From NCBI GenBank assembly GCA_045594245.1, contig JAZNYG010000019.1, positions 1 through 64,000 of the forward strand: DNA of 64,000 bases, given 5' to 3'. Position numbers and translations under genes: made by a program. Positions 46,983 to 54,067 of the stretch are shown one piece after another. The notes beneath the pieces are model-generated. The model was not told where the DNA came from. It was given only the letters and a program-made list of their open reading frames with translations, and did no database searches. The stretch's first letter is position 1. Each line of letters begins with the position of its first letter. This DNA comes from UBA1189 sp045594245 (GTDB lineage Bacteria; Bacteroidota; Bacteroidia; Bacteroidales; Bacteroidaceae).

Positions 46983-47837
46983 GACTACTTTTCGCTCCAA
47001 TTTTCGCACCGCACCGTAGGACTGCCAGCCCCGTAGGGGGTGGGGGACTGCCCTCATATTTCCTATTTTGACGCGGAAATTGGCGCGGTTTGGGATAGGG
47101 CGCGTCAGGCATAATCCTATAACTGTTTGCCAAATCTTTCAATTTGACAAACTTATTTATTTCATCTGTAAGCCCTTGGCTTTTTTTTAACAATTCTTTT
47201 CCCCTCTCGGCTCCGCTGCCCTTTCGTCCCTCAATGGCGATACCGGAGCCGAGAGTTTTTCACTCTGGTCGGTACCTCACTGCCTTCACTTCTCACAGCC
47301 CTAAACTACGGCCCCTTCCGACATATGTACACGTCGATGGCAGTGGCAGTACTCCTTCCTCCCCTTACAGTAAGGAAAGAGTATTCTTTGCCATTGCTCA
47401 TTCCCAGGGGCTGCAGTTTAGGGCTGTGTTCCGTTCAGTCCGTTCGGTACCGACCATCCGACCTGCATGCACGTCGGGCGTGATGGAGCGCCCACACCTC
47501 AAGAATGCTCTTTAGGAGAGGGCAGAGCGGTATCTGTCTATTATGTTTCTTGATATCCGTTGCGCCTGGTCGGCTATTCTCCTCGATGCTGCTGCCGATG
47601 CGCAGCGCCCATACTGTTTGCATTTGTCATATTCTCGGTACTTCGGTCGGGTTCTACTCTTTTACGACAGCAAAGGTAATTCGTGCTGCTTGTGCAACAA
47701 GGTCAAGCCGGGCGGTTCTCTGAAAAAATCTCCATCCCCTTCGCGGTAGTATTTTTCTCGAAGAAATCTTGCAACACTGCTCATCACTACCTTGTAGAGC
47801 TGACGTAAAAAGTTTAAAAACCCCGATCCAAAAACCG
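46983..47837. other. Hairpin-rich noncoding region, 855 bases
   Basis: No gene here can be supported. It holds several strong inverted repeats. One is CCAATTTTCGC (46,997-47,007) against GCGGAAATTGG (47,073-47,083). Another is a terminator-like stem at 47,214-47,255. A nested pair follows with GGTCGGTACC and CACAGCCCTAAACT (about 47,268-47,309) against their inverse complements (about 47,413-47,459). A GGGCG/CGCCC hairpin lies at 47,476-47,493. It marks the left edge of the accessory block and may encode structured RNA or be a remnant of a conjugative element. Confidence 0.6.
47214..47255 (+). terminator. Terminator-like hairpin
   Basis: CTCTCGGCTCCG (47,214-47,225) and CGGAGCCGAGAG (47,244-47,255) form a perfect 12-base stem with an 18-base loop, followed by TTTTT. 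Probably ends terminase transcripts. Confidence 0.65.
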
Positions 47838-48173
47838 ATGAATATGTATAACAAATTTAATTCAAATAGTATGAACGCAACAGCTACATCTCAATCATCT
47901 GCATCTTCAGTAGCCAACCAAGCCAACGGTTGTAAAAGTTTCTCCCCCTCAGCCAATCCCGATATATTCGGACGCAAGCACACGCGCAAGGTCACAGTAG
48001 ACACGGCACTGGAAGCTATACAGCGCAAATTCTCAAACCTCGCTGATATACTCAGCATCGAAGATGAGAGTATCATCGACATCATCCTCAAAGACCTCTA
48101 CAGTAACAAATATTTTGAGGTTTTCTCAAATCGTGAGCATACCAAATTACAAATCAAACAAATCATTTTCTAA
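47838..48173 (+). CDS. Accessory small protein, unknown
   Basis: About 111 residues from ATG 47,838 (ATGs at 47,844 and 47,871 are alternatives). The N-terminus is Ser/Ala/Asn-rich low complexity, the C-terminus helical (DTALEAIQRKFSNLADILSIEDESII). It stands just ahead of an ArdC-like gene, with one base between, as in conjugative elements of Bacteroidales (from memory). Confidence 0.55.
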   Translation: MNMYNKFNSNSMNATATSQSSASSVANQANGCKSFSPSANPDIFGRKHTRKVTVDTALEAIQRKFSNLADILSIEDESIIDIILKDLYSNKYFEVFSNREHTKLQIKQIIF

Positions 48174-48174
48174 C

Positions 48175-48552
48175 ATGGAAGAGACAAAGAGCAAGCGAGA
48201 AATCGCACTTGAAAGACGTATGGCACTCAAAGACCTTTGCCAAAGTCTGGAACTGATGGTCGAACTCGGCCAGCTTATGCCGAGCGACACCAAAAACGGC
48301 CTGCTACGCCAATACTACGCAATGGCCGGGCACAAGGAACTGCACACATTCAATGAGTGGAAGGAACTCGGCTACCACGTCAAGAAAGGAGAAACAGCCA
48401 TCCTCTTTTGGGGTAAGCCAAAGGCCACCAAGGAGGCCAAGGAGGCTGCCAAGGCTGCAGGTCAAGACGAAGAGAAAGCAAAGGAAGATTATTTCCCTTT
48501 GGCCTACCTCTTCAGCCAAAAGCAAGTATCACCCATTCAGAAACAAGCGTAA
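48175..48552 (+). CDS. ArdC-like N-terminal domain protein
   Basis: 125 residues from ATG 48,175. HTFNEWKELGYHVKKGETAILFWGKPK and YFPLAYLFSQKQV match the N-terminal ssDNA-binding domain of ArdC antirestriction proteins and of many conjugative-element proteins. The metalloprotease domain of full ArdC is missing. Could protect entering DNA, or be a leftover of a conjugative element. Confidence 0.65.
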   Translation: MEETKSKREIALERRMALKDLCQSLELMVELGQLMPSDTKNGLLRQYYAMAGHKELHTFNEWKELGYHVKKGETAILFWGKPKATKEAKEAAKAAGQDEEKAKEDYFPLAYLFSQKQVSPIQKQA

Positions 48553-48598
48553 CGCTTTTATATAACCTTTTTATTAACTATCTTAAATTTATTTCATT

Positions 48599-49072
48599 AT
48601 GAAAGAGACAAAGAAGAACAACGAGAGTGTAACTGTAGTAGCTAACCAAGCAGCCAAGGCAGCAGCCCCCACCGCGGCAAAGGCTACCAAGGAGCAGCCC
48701 AAGACCGAGCAACCGCAAACAGCAGAGCAGCTCCAGGCAGAAATCTCCCAGCAACAAAAGGAGGTGGAGCGCAAGCAGAAAGAACTGCAAGAGAAACTCC
48801 GAGAACTGGCCGAGAAACAGAAACTGAATAACAACCGAAGCAAGTTTATTGATACGCTTGACAATCTGGCCAAGTTCGAGGAAAGGCTAAGGGAAGAAGA
48901 TTCCTTCGAGACAAGCATTTTCCGCGTAAAGTTCTGCGATGCGGAAGCCAGCTATCGAGACAACGACCTTTTCAGCGTATCTAACACGGCCGTATTGCTT
49001 GACCTAATCGGCTTTATGCGCGAGCGTATCAACGTCAAGGTTGCAGAAATTGAGCAGCAGCTGCTCAAGTAA
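48599..49072 (+). CDS. Accessory coiled-coil protein
   Basis: 157 residues: an Ala/Lys/Gln-rich N-terminus, a long coiled coil (QAEISQQQKEVERKQKELQ, then EKLRELAEKQKL) and a C-terminal helical part. No enzyme motif. It follows the ArdC-like gene by 46 bases and ends at a strong terminator. Confidence 0.6.
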   Translation: MKETKKNNESVTVVANQAAKAAAPTAAKATKEQPKTEQPQTAEQLQAEISQQQKEVERKQKELQEKLRELAEKQKLNNNRSKFIDTLDNLAKFEERLREEDSFETSIFRVKFCDAEASYRDNDLFSVSNTAVLLDLIGFMRERINVKVAEIEQQLLK

Positions 49073-49089
49073 GCGCAGCACCCCCGAGG

Positions 49090-49118
49090 AACCTCCGAGA
49101 AATCGGAGGTTTTTTTTG
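49090..49118 (+). terminator. GNRA-loop terminator
   Basis: AACCTCCGA and TCGGAGGTT form a 9-base stem around a GAAA tetraloop, then eight T. A textbook intrinsic terminator closing the ArdC-like operon. Confidence 0.92.
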
Positions 49119-49141
49119 TGTTGGGCGTGCTGATGGAGCGC

Positions 49142-49181
49142 CCCCATACCATTTTCGCGCACACACGAAAATGGTATGGGG
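49142..49181. repeat. Perfect 16-base inverted repeat
   Basis: CCCCATACCATTTTCG (49,142-49,157) and its exact inverse complement (49,166-49,181) around an 8-base loop. It lacks a T-tract, so it is not an ordinary terminator. It abuts a GGGCG/CGCCC hairpin (49,123-49,143) that recurs at 47,476-47,493. Confidence 0.7.
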
Positions 49182-49269
49182 CCCCACGCCTTCAGGAAGA
49201 CTTTTTCACAGGCTTGACAAAACTTTTTCACGCCTGTGATAATTTTTTTTCACTTTAATAAAAAAACTC

Positions 49270-49277
49270 TATCTTTG
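49270..49277 (+). promoter_or_regulatory. -7 box TATCTTTG before structured leader
   Basis: A perfect -7 box; the -33 position reads TTTT. It would start RNA near 49,284 and give a leader of about 115 bases to the HIRAN gene. Confidence 0.55.
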
Positions 49278-49305
49278 TACTGCCCAATAACGAAATAACA
49301 TATAT

Positions 49306-49386
49306 GACTCCCTTTGTAAGGCGTAACCCGTAATCAATCGGGTTTTGGTTGTATTTCACCAATGGGCGCGCCTTTCAAAGGGAGTC
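49306..49386 (+). ncRNA. Three-way-junction leader RNA candidate
   Basis: The outer stem joins GACTCCCTTTG plus AAGGCG (49,306-49,323) to CGCCTT plus CAAAGGGAGTC (49,369-49,386), 17 pairs with one mismatch. Inside are two hairpins: AACCCG/CGGGTT (49,325-49,344) and TGGT/ACCA (49,346-49,361), each with 8-base loops. The ATG of the HIRAN gene lies 12 bases after the outer stem. A short MITE-like inverted repeat element is the alternative explanation. Confidence 0.5.
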
Positions 49387-49398
49387 GCCAATTTTACT

Positions 49399-50748
49399 AT
49401 GACATCAGTATTTATTGTAATAGTAATATCTATCATATTAATTTGCATCGCATTTAATGGTAAATCTGAAGAGCAAATCAAGAATACGAAATCTCAACTG
49501 CCTTCTGTTAAGCAACCCTCAATTCATTATGAATATATCAGGCATGATGGAGAAGAAGGAACATATTTCACTTGTGAACTGAAAGGTTTATATCATAGAC
49601 CGAGTGAGGCCATATCACGTGCTCACCGACTTGTTTATAATGAACCACTGTTGCTACAAGCCGAACCAAACAACCAAAATGACCCAAATGCTATCATGGT
49701 TAAGACGCAGGATGATGTTCATATTGGGTATATTCCCAAAGAGTATTCGGTGTTCCTATCTAAACATATGGATGCTTTTTGCGACTGCTTTGTTCACCAA
49801 CTTGCTCCCAAAGTCCTTATTAGAGTCTTCTTTAAGGTGAAAACGGGTATTTGTTATATACAAATGGTTGAGAGTGAGATAAAGCATAACTTTTATTCGT
49901 CAAAGTATGAGGGCTTTGATGATAATGATATATCAGATGCTGTATTTTATAATAAATGGAATTGGTATTTGAATGAAAATCCTGATGACTTCTATATCGA
50001 ATATCATTATATCTGTGCTTTGGAACGTACAGGACGTTGGGAAGAAGCATTGGAGTATATAAATAATCTTATGGATAAATACGGTTTGCATGAATGGGAA
50101 GAGCTAACCAAGAGGAAAAGAAAAAATGCCCGTTTGGTAAGCGATAAAGCCGAACGTGCCAGAAAAGCAAGAAGAACACCTGAGGAACGTAACTATGAGA
50201 ATGCATTGGCAAAAAGTAAGCTAATCTTTAGTGATGCTGAAAGATATTATAATGATTATTCCCATCTGACTCCTGAACAAGCAGAAAGGAAACTTGATTA
50301 TCTGAAGGAACGTGACGGTTGGGTGGAAGATTATGACTATATCCCTCTAAAACGTATAATGGCGGGGCAATATCCTATAATGGAGATACCTTTGGAGGTA
50401 AAGGAACAGGGAGTTGATGGTATAAACCAATGGTTTAATGACAAAAAGGCTGGAAGGGAGCAATTTAGCAATACTGTTTTCAAAGAAATAGCTAAGATTC
50501 TGAAAGCTCACCATGAGGAGGCGCTTCTAAAGGAGATGGAAACAGTTGACTCTGTCTCTATTGAGGAATGGGTGACTTCCATGAAAAGTCAAGGATTTTT
50601 CTTCTCAACCAAAGCGTATAGCAAAGCACGAAAAATATACATGAGTGCATATCCCAAACCAAAGCCGAAGGCTGATGGCAGCGCACAACCTAAACCGAAG
50701 CGTATCCGAAAGAAAGCTTCTGATTCTCCTGAAGGGGCAACCTCATAA
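49399..50748 (+). CDS. Membrane-anchored HIRAN-domain protein
   Basis: The start at ATG 49,399 gives an N-terminal membrane helix (SVFIVIVISIILICIAF). Residues about 55-140 match a HIRAN domain (GLYHRPSEAISRAHRLVYN, DPNAIMVKTQDDVHIGYIPKEYSVFLSKHMD). HIRAN binds DNA 3' ends in helicases, and stand-alone forms occur in mobile elements. The rest is helical and charged with a basic Pro-rich tail. Context is phage cargo, so a defence or superinfection role is conceivable but unproven. Confidence 0.7.
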   Translation: MTSVFIVIVISIILICIAFNGKSEEQIKNTKSQLPSVKQPSIHYEYIRHDGEEGTYFTCELKGLYHRPSEAISRAHRLVYNEPLLLQAEPNNQNDPNAIMVKTQDDVHIGYIPKEYSVFLSKHMDAFCDCFVHQLAPKVLIRVFFKVKTGICYIQMVESEIKHNFYSSKYEGFDDNDISDAVFYNKWNWYLNENPDDFYIEYHYICALERTGRWEEALEYINNLMDKYGLHEWEELTKRKRKNARLVSDKAERARKARRTPEERNYENALAKSKLIFSDAERYYNDYSHLTPEQAERKLDYLKERDGWVEDYDYIPLKRIMAGQYPIMEIPLEVKEQGVDGINQWFNDKKAGREQFSNTVFKEIAKILKAHHEEALLKEMETVDSVSIEEWVTSMKSQGFFFSTKAYSKARKIYMSAYPKPKPKADGSAQPKPKRIRKKASDSPEGATS

Positions 50749-50805
50749 AATATTCAGTACTTTGGGTGAAGTATTTTAATTTATTTGAAAAAAACTCCAC
50801 AATCT

Positions 50806-50837
50806 CTTGCTGGTGTCAAATTAAGTCCATACCTTTG
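50806..50837 (+). promoter_or_regulatory. Promoter of cargo leader
   Basis: CTTG (50,806-50,809), 20 bases, TACCTTTG (50,830-50,837). Predicted RNA start near 50,844, about 247 bases before the first small gene. Confidence 0.65.
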
Positions 50838-50843
50838 TCACGC

Positions 50844-51090
50844 TTATAACAAACATTGGTCCTTGACCACCGCCTACGACGCTCGGTAATGCGTCCACGA
50901 AATGTTGTGGATTTTTTTATGTCCATACCTTAGCAGATAGCCCGTATTGGGCGACTCTGGCTGTACGAAATAAGGCGGCTGTCTATCCGAATAAATAAGA
51001 GTGTCCTCACGGGCGTGACCTTGTTTGTTGTAAGCAACGGATATGACGGCCGTTCTTTTATTCCGTCAAAACGCTTACAACAAACAAGGT
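50844..51090 (+). ncRNA. Structured leader with alternative pairings before small-gene cassette
   Basis: After the promoter come a GACGC/GCGTC hairpin, a weak stem AACATT/AATGTT and a run of seven T near 50,912-50,918, so a short RNA may end there. GTCCATACCTT at 50,921-50,931 is exactly complementary to 51,086-51,096, which includes the ATG at 51,091. In competition, ACCTTGTTTGTTGTAAGC (51,018-51,035) is exactly complementary to 51,073-51,090 and can also pair with GCTTATAACAAACA at 50,842-50,855. This layout is switch-like. Confidence 0.5.
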
Positions 51091-51363
51091 ATGGACAAAA
51101 GTCTAAAAATCGTGACCGGCTATCGACTGCCAGCACTGGAGGAGCAGAAATGCTCCATCCGTCTGAAGCAGAGCGCCCGCGAGGCCCTGCAAGTTATCAA
51201 CCGCGCCATCGGAGAGGAGTTCACCGCCAGAGAGTGGGCATTTACGCTCACGCTGTGTGTGCTGTTCGTCTCTCTCTGCTCTACGTCGCCCCTGTTTATC
51301 GCTGCCTCACTGGTGGCCACGGCGGTGCAGCTGCGCTCTATAAGGAAAGGGGGTGGAAGATGA
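51091..51363 (+). CDS. Small membrane protein, first gene of coupled cassette
   Basis: 90 residues from ATG 51,091 (MDKSLKIVTGYRLPALEEQ), directly after the right arm of the leader hairpin. A hydrophobic region (WAFTLTLCVLFVSLCSTSPLFIAASLVATAVQL) makes one or two membrane helices. The tail RKGGGR is encoded by the next gene's ribosome-binding site. No family recognised. Confidence 0.65.
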   Translation: MDKSLKIVTGYRLPALEEQKCSIRLKQSAREALQVINRAIGEEFTAREWAFTLTLCVLFVSLCSTSPLFIAASLVATAVQLRSIRKGGGR

Positions 51364-51665
51364 CAATCCAAGAATTATCTGCAGTATTGCAGGCCGACAA
51401 TCTTGAGAGAAAAGAAGGTGAAGCCGTTTTCGTGGTAGTTCAGTCTGAAGGTAATGTGCAATCTTATATGTCTGGCAAAGGTAGGGATTTAAGAGATGCT
51501 TTGATTTCTGCCTTTATCGGTGATAAGGATATTGCAGACGTTGTTGTTGGTTCTGTCAACTCTATGCATAAGGCTCTGAGAGAAGATTTGCACCAGGTTA
51601 TTGCCAAAATGGCTGTATCATCTATTCATAGATTCACACCAGGAACGAAAGGAGGTGAGGCATGA
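51360..51665 (+). CDS. Small soluble protein of cassette, unknown
   Basis: 101 residues; starts by ATGA overlap with the previous stop, with AAAGGGGGTGG (51,346-51,356) just before. Contains KGRDLRDALISAFIGDKDIADVVVGSV, a short alpha/beta fold by appearance. Tail TKGGEA reflects the next Shine-Dalgarno site. Confidence 0.65.
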   Translation: MTIQELSAVLQADNLERKEGEAVFVVVQSEGNVQSYMSGKGRDLRDALISAFIGDKDIADVVVGSVNSMHKALREDLHQVIAKMAVSSIHRFTPGTKGGEA

Positions 51666-52021
51666 CCGCTTTTCTCTATATCCGCAGATCCTTTTCTGTT
51701 ACCAATAAGAAAGGTAAAGAATTTCAGATATGGTTCCAACAATTCAACCATACTCTATTCCACAATGAAGTCTCTATGGATGCTTTCTTCGCAGAGGTAG
51801 AACGGGTAATCCATAAATTAAACGAGAAGTATCCTCGTTCGGCCAAGCTTTGCTGCCCTCGTTTTCGCAACTCCCCAAAGGTTGCTTGTTTTCATGTATA
51901 TCCTGAAGAACATCCCGAAAAGGTTGTGACAGAATTTATGATTAGACGTGTGTCGGTATTGTACGGTTATGGAGAACCTACTGAAGTCAAGGTTTTGATG
52001 GAGAAAGGAGGTGAGGCATGA
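51662..52021 (+). CDS. Small cassette protein, paralogue of next gene
   Basis: 119 residues. AAAGGAGGTGA at 51,648-51,658 precedes the ATG with a 6-base gap after GGAGG. Shares with the following protein a pattern of F...VE(R/K)...KLN(E/R)..PR and a Cys-containing loop, so the two look like diverged paralogues. Function unknown. Confidence 0.65.
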   Translation: MTAFLYIRRSFSVTNKKGKEFQIWFQQFNHTLFHNEVSMDAFFAEVERVIHKLNEKYPRSAKLCCPRFRNSPKVACFHVYPEEHPEKVVTEFMIRRVSVLYGYGEPTEVKVLMEKGGEA

Positions 52022-52326
52022 AACGTGTGATGTATGGTGCCAATCTAATAAATGGAATCAATAGCCTCAATCGTAAAGTGCACCAGTTCTGTCAGAAGTT
52101 CATAGGAACAGAATTCCCGACCTCGGGAGACTATACAGCCTTTTATCAAGAGATTAAGAGCAAGGTGGAGAAACTGAACAGGGAGAATCCGCGTTGCACT
52201 CCACTGAAGACGAGCTGCACCAACGACAACATTTCAATAAGGATGCAGGGTCGGCTCAATGACGTTGTGGCCAGTCTCGAGTTTTGTACCATCAAGGCTG
52301 CCTATACGAAAGGAGGTGAGGTATGA
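52018..52326 (+). CDS. Small cassette protein, paralogue of previous gene
   Basis: 102 residues; AAAGGAGGTGA at 52,004-52,014, ATGA overlap. YQEIKSKVEKLNRENPRCTPLK aligns with the previous protein. Tail TKGGEV. Confidence 0.65.
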   Translation: MKRVMYGANLINGINSLNRKVHQFCQKFIGTEFPTSGDYTAFYQEIKSKVEKLNRENPRCTPLKTSCTNDNISIRMQGRLNDVVASLEFCTIKAAYTKGGEV

Positions 52327-52550
52327 GCAAAAAAAAGGTTTTTGAATCTACAGCGTTTATCCGCGATATCGATGGCGAAGAAAATTGCCTGTGCGTCATG
52401 ATTGATGACCCTGAATTTCACGAACAGGAAGATAGTATCAAGATTCCCCTCCGATTGCTTGAGCAGTTCCATCAATACATTGGTGAGCGCATCGACTACC
52501 TCAAGCAGCATGGTCTAATTGCTGAGGAGAAGAAAGGAGGTGGCGTATGA
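52323..52550 (+). CDS. Small acidic cassette protein, unknown
   Basis: 75 residues; AAAGGAGGTGA at 52,309-52,319, ATGA overlap. Acidic N-terminal half, helical C-terminal half (PLRLLEQFHQYIGERIDYLKQ). Tail KKGGGV. Confidence 0.65.
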   Translation: MSKKKVFESTAFIRDIDGEENCLCVMIDDPEFHEQEDSIKIPLRLLEQFHQYIGERIDYLKQHGLIAEEKKGGGV

Positions 52551-52849
52551 GCAAGAAGATTGAAGCTAAGCTGCAGGTGAAACTGAAACGTGAGTTGAAT
52601 GATGGAGAGCAGCTGACTGATCGTGAACTCTTCCGAGACTATATCACCCGACTGTACGAGCCGTATGGGCCACGTGCAATGATGGTAATGAAGTCATCGC
52701 TCGAACTCATTCACGATTGCCGTGAGGTTTGCAGTCCTACATTCTCTGATGTGGCATCGGTGATGGAGGAGCTAAAATTTCAGACCGATTCTCTTGTAGG
52801 TACCGTAGTGTGGATTATGCACGAGACTACAGACCTTAAATTTTACTGA
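52547..52849 (+). CDS. Small helical cassette protein, last gene
   Basis: 100 residues; AAAGGAGGTGG at 52,533-52,543, ATGA overlap. Mainly helical, with no recognised family. The cassette ends here; the next gene has no Shine-Dalgarno site. Confidence 0.65.
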   Translation: MSKKIEAKLQVKLKRELNDGEQLTDRELFRDYITRLYEPYGPRAMMVMKSSLELIHDCREVCSPTFSDVASVMEELKFQTDSLVGTVVWIMHETTDLKFY

Positions 52850-52885
52850 GGATCTAGGAAGGAACCTTTGTCAACTACATTCCCC

Positions 52886-52904
52886 TGATGGGCAGTGCCC
52901 ATCA
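52886..52904. repeat. Palindrome TGATGGGCA-G-TGCCCATCA
   Basis: A perfect 9-base inverted repeat with a single centre base, just after the cassette. Function unknown; could be part of a terminator region. Confidence 0.5.
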
Positions 52905-52908
52905 ACCG

Positions 52909-52936
52909 AGGTGCCTGGCTGTGAAGCTCGGCACCT
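52909..52936 (+). terminator. Cassette terminator
   Basis: AGGTGCC and GGCACCT form a 7-base stem with a 14-base loop, followed by TTGTTTTTT. Separates the cassette from the lysis genes. Confidence 0.7.
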
Positions 52937-53000
52937 TGTTTTTTATGTCCTACTTTGGTCGATGGCTTATCGATACCTTTGTCTCAAAATCATTGAGACT

Positions 53001-53546
53001 ATGAACTGGATAAACCACCTGCTATTATCGTATGGATTCGCCTCTGGACGCGAATTTCTACTATCGATCTTCCCCTCGTTCAAATATGGGACCTCGTCAA
53101 TATCCATCCCCATAAGCTTTGTCTTTGGCCTCGTGTCGACCTGGCTTGGCATATCGCCCTGTATCGTTCTTGTAATGCTTGCTGCAGTACTGGTTGAAAC
53201 AGTTACTGGCATACGTGCATCAAAAAAGCAGGGTGAACCTTTTGAATCGTTCAAGTTCTCCAGATGTGTCATTAAGGTGGCCTTATGGGTGTTTCTTTTC
53301 TTCATGTTCCATCAGTTCGCTCTTGATGCTGAAGCAAAGGCCGGGCATTGGGTCTGGGCGCTTAGCGGATTCCTCTTTGATGTGTTGCATGCTACTACTA
53401 TGGTGTATTTCGTGGTCGAATACGGAACCTCTATCCTCGAGAACCTGGCTGTGCTTGATGGAAAACCCAAGGAATCTTTGATTATTGCCATTACTGACAG
53501 CTTCAAGTCTATAGTCTCCAACTTCAAGCGTAAGACAGAGAAATGA
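53001..53546 (+). CDS. Phage holin (holin_4-like)
   Basis: Start at ATG 53,001 (181 residues). Several membrane helices and VLVETVTGIRASKKQGEPFESFKFSRCVIKVALWV, the diagnostic phrase of the phage holin family 4. It would form the membrane lesion in lysis. Its stop overlaps the next start (ATGA). No endolysin is visible in the window. Confidence 0.85.
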   Translation: MNWINHLLLSYGFASGREFLLSIFPSFKYGTSSISIPISFVFGLVSTWLGISPCIVLVMLAAVLVETVTGIRASKKQGEPFESFKFSRCVIKVALWVFLFFMFHQFALDAEAKAGHWVWALSGFLFDVLHATTMVYFVVEYGTSILENLAVLDGKPKESLIIAITDSFKSIVSNFKRKTEK

Positions 53547-54067
53547 AACTTAAACATTGTATAGTGATTTTGTCCTACATTTCCCTGCTTGTCACATTCA
53601 TCGCAGGGTATCAGGTGGGGAAACTGCGCAGAGAACCTGCGCCGGCTGTCATTGCCAATCGTCCCGAGCAAGTCGAGCCTATTCGCCATGACACCATGCT
53701 ACTGCCACCTCCGACCATTCTTGTAGAGGTGGCCTGCGCTCCGCCGGAAAAGATAGATACAGCTGCCATCATTGCGGCCTATTTCGCCCGTCGAGTGGCA
53801 TCTGATACTATCATATCCGAGTATGCTCAAGTAGAAATTATTGATACTATAACTCAAAACTCACTCCTTGGCCGACAAGCTGTGTGGACGATCTTCCCTC
53901 CGAAAGAAGTCCACAAATCTCTTGCATTGGGTTCCACTCTCGGCCGTAACCATCTGCTCACCTTTGCAGAGTTTCAGATGGACGATTGGGCGTTCCTTGC
54001 AGGATATGATTGGTATAACCAAGGAGTTGTATTTGGGGCTAAATATCGGTTTAAGGTATGGCGGTGA
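53543..54067 (+). CDS. Membrane-anchored phage protein, spanin-like position
   Basis: 174 residues: one N-terminal membrane helix (VILSYISLLVTFIAGYQVG), a Pro-rich linker, then a beta-rich C-terminus ending VVFGAKYRFKVWR, which resembles an outer-membrane type ending. Position directly after the holin suggests a lysis role such as a spanin; not proven. Confidence 0.55.
   Translation: MKLKHCIVILSYISLLVTFIAGYQVGKLRREPAPAVIANRPEQVEPIRHDTMLLPPPTILVEVACAPPEKIDTAAIIAAYFARRVASDTIISEYAQVEIIDTITQNSLLGRQAVWTIFPPKEVHKSLALGSTLGRNHLLTFAEFQMDDWAFLAGYDWYNQGVVFGAKYRFKVWR

Larger units (their letters stand above)
51648..52543 (+). promoter_or_regulatory. Four strong Shine-Dalgarno sites at identical spacing
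   Basis: AAAGGAGGTGA at 51,648, 52,004 and 52,309, and AAAGGAGGTGG at 52,533, each with GGAGG ending 6 bases before ATG; a weaker copy lies at 51,346. These match the 16S anti-Shine-Dalgarno over 10-11 bases. Elsewhere in this window starts have no such site. Confidence 0.85.

Noticed and set aside
46983..47837. Several short open frames in the hairpin-rich gap
   Set aside because: They cross inverted repeats and lack domain, start context or conserved composition; treated as noncoding.
51648..52543. Direct repeats of a mobile element
   Set aside because: The repeated AAAGGAGGTGAGG strings are all at the same distance from start codons and are ribosome-binding sites.
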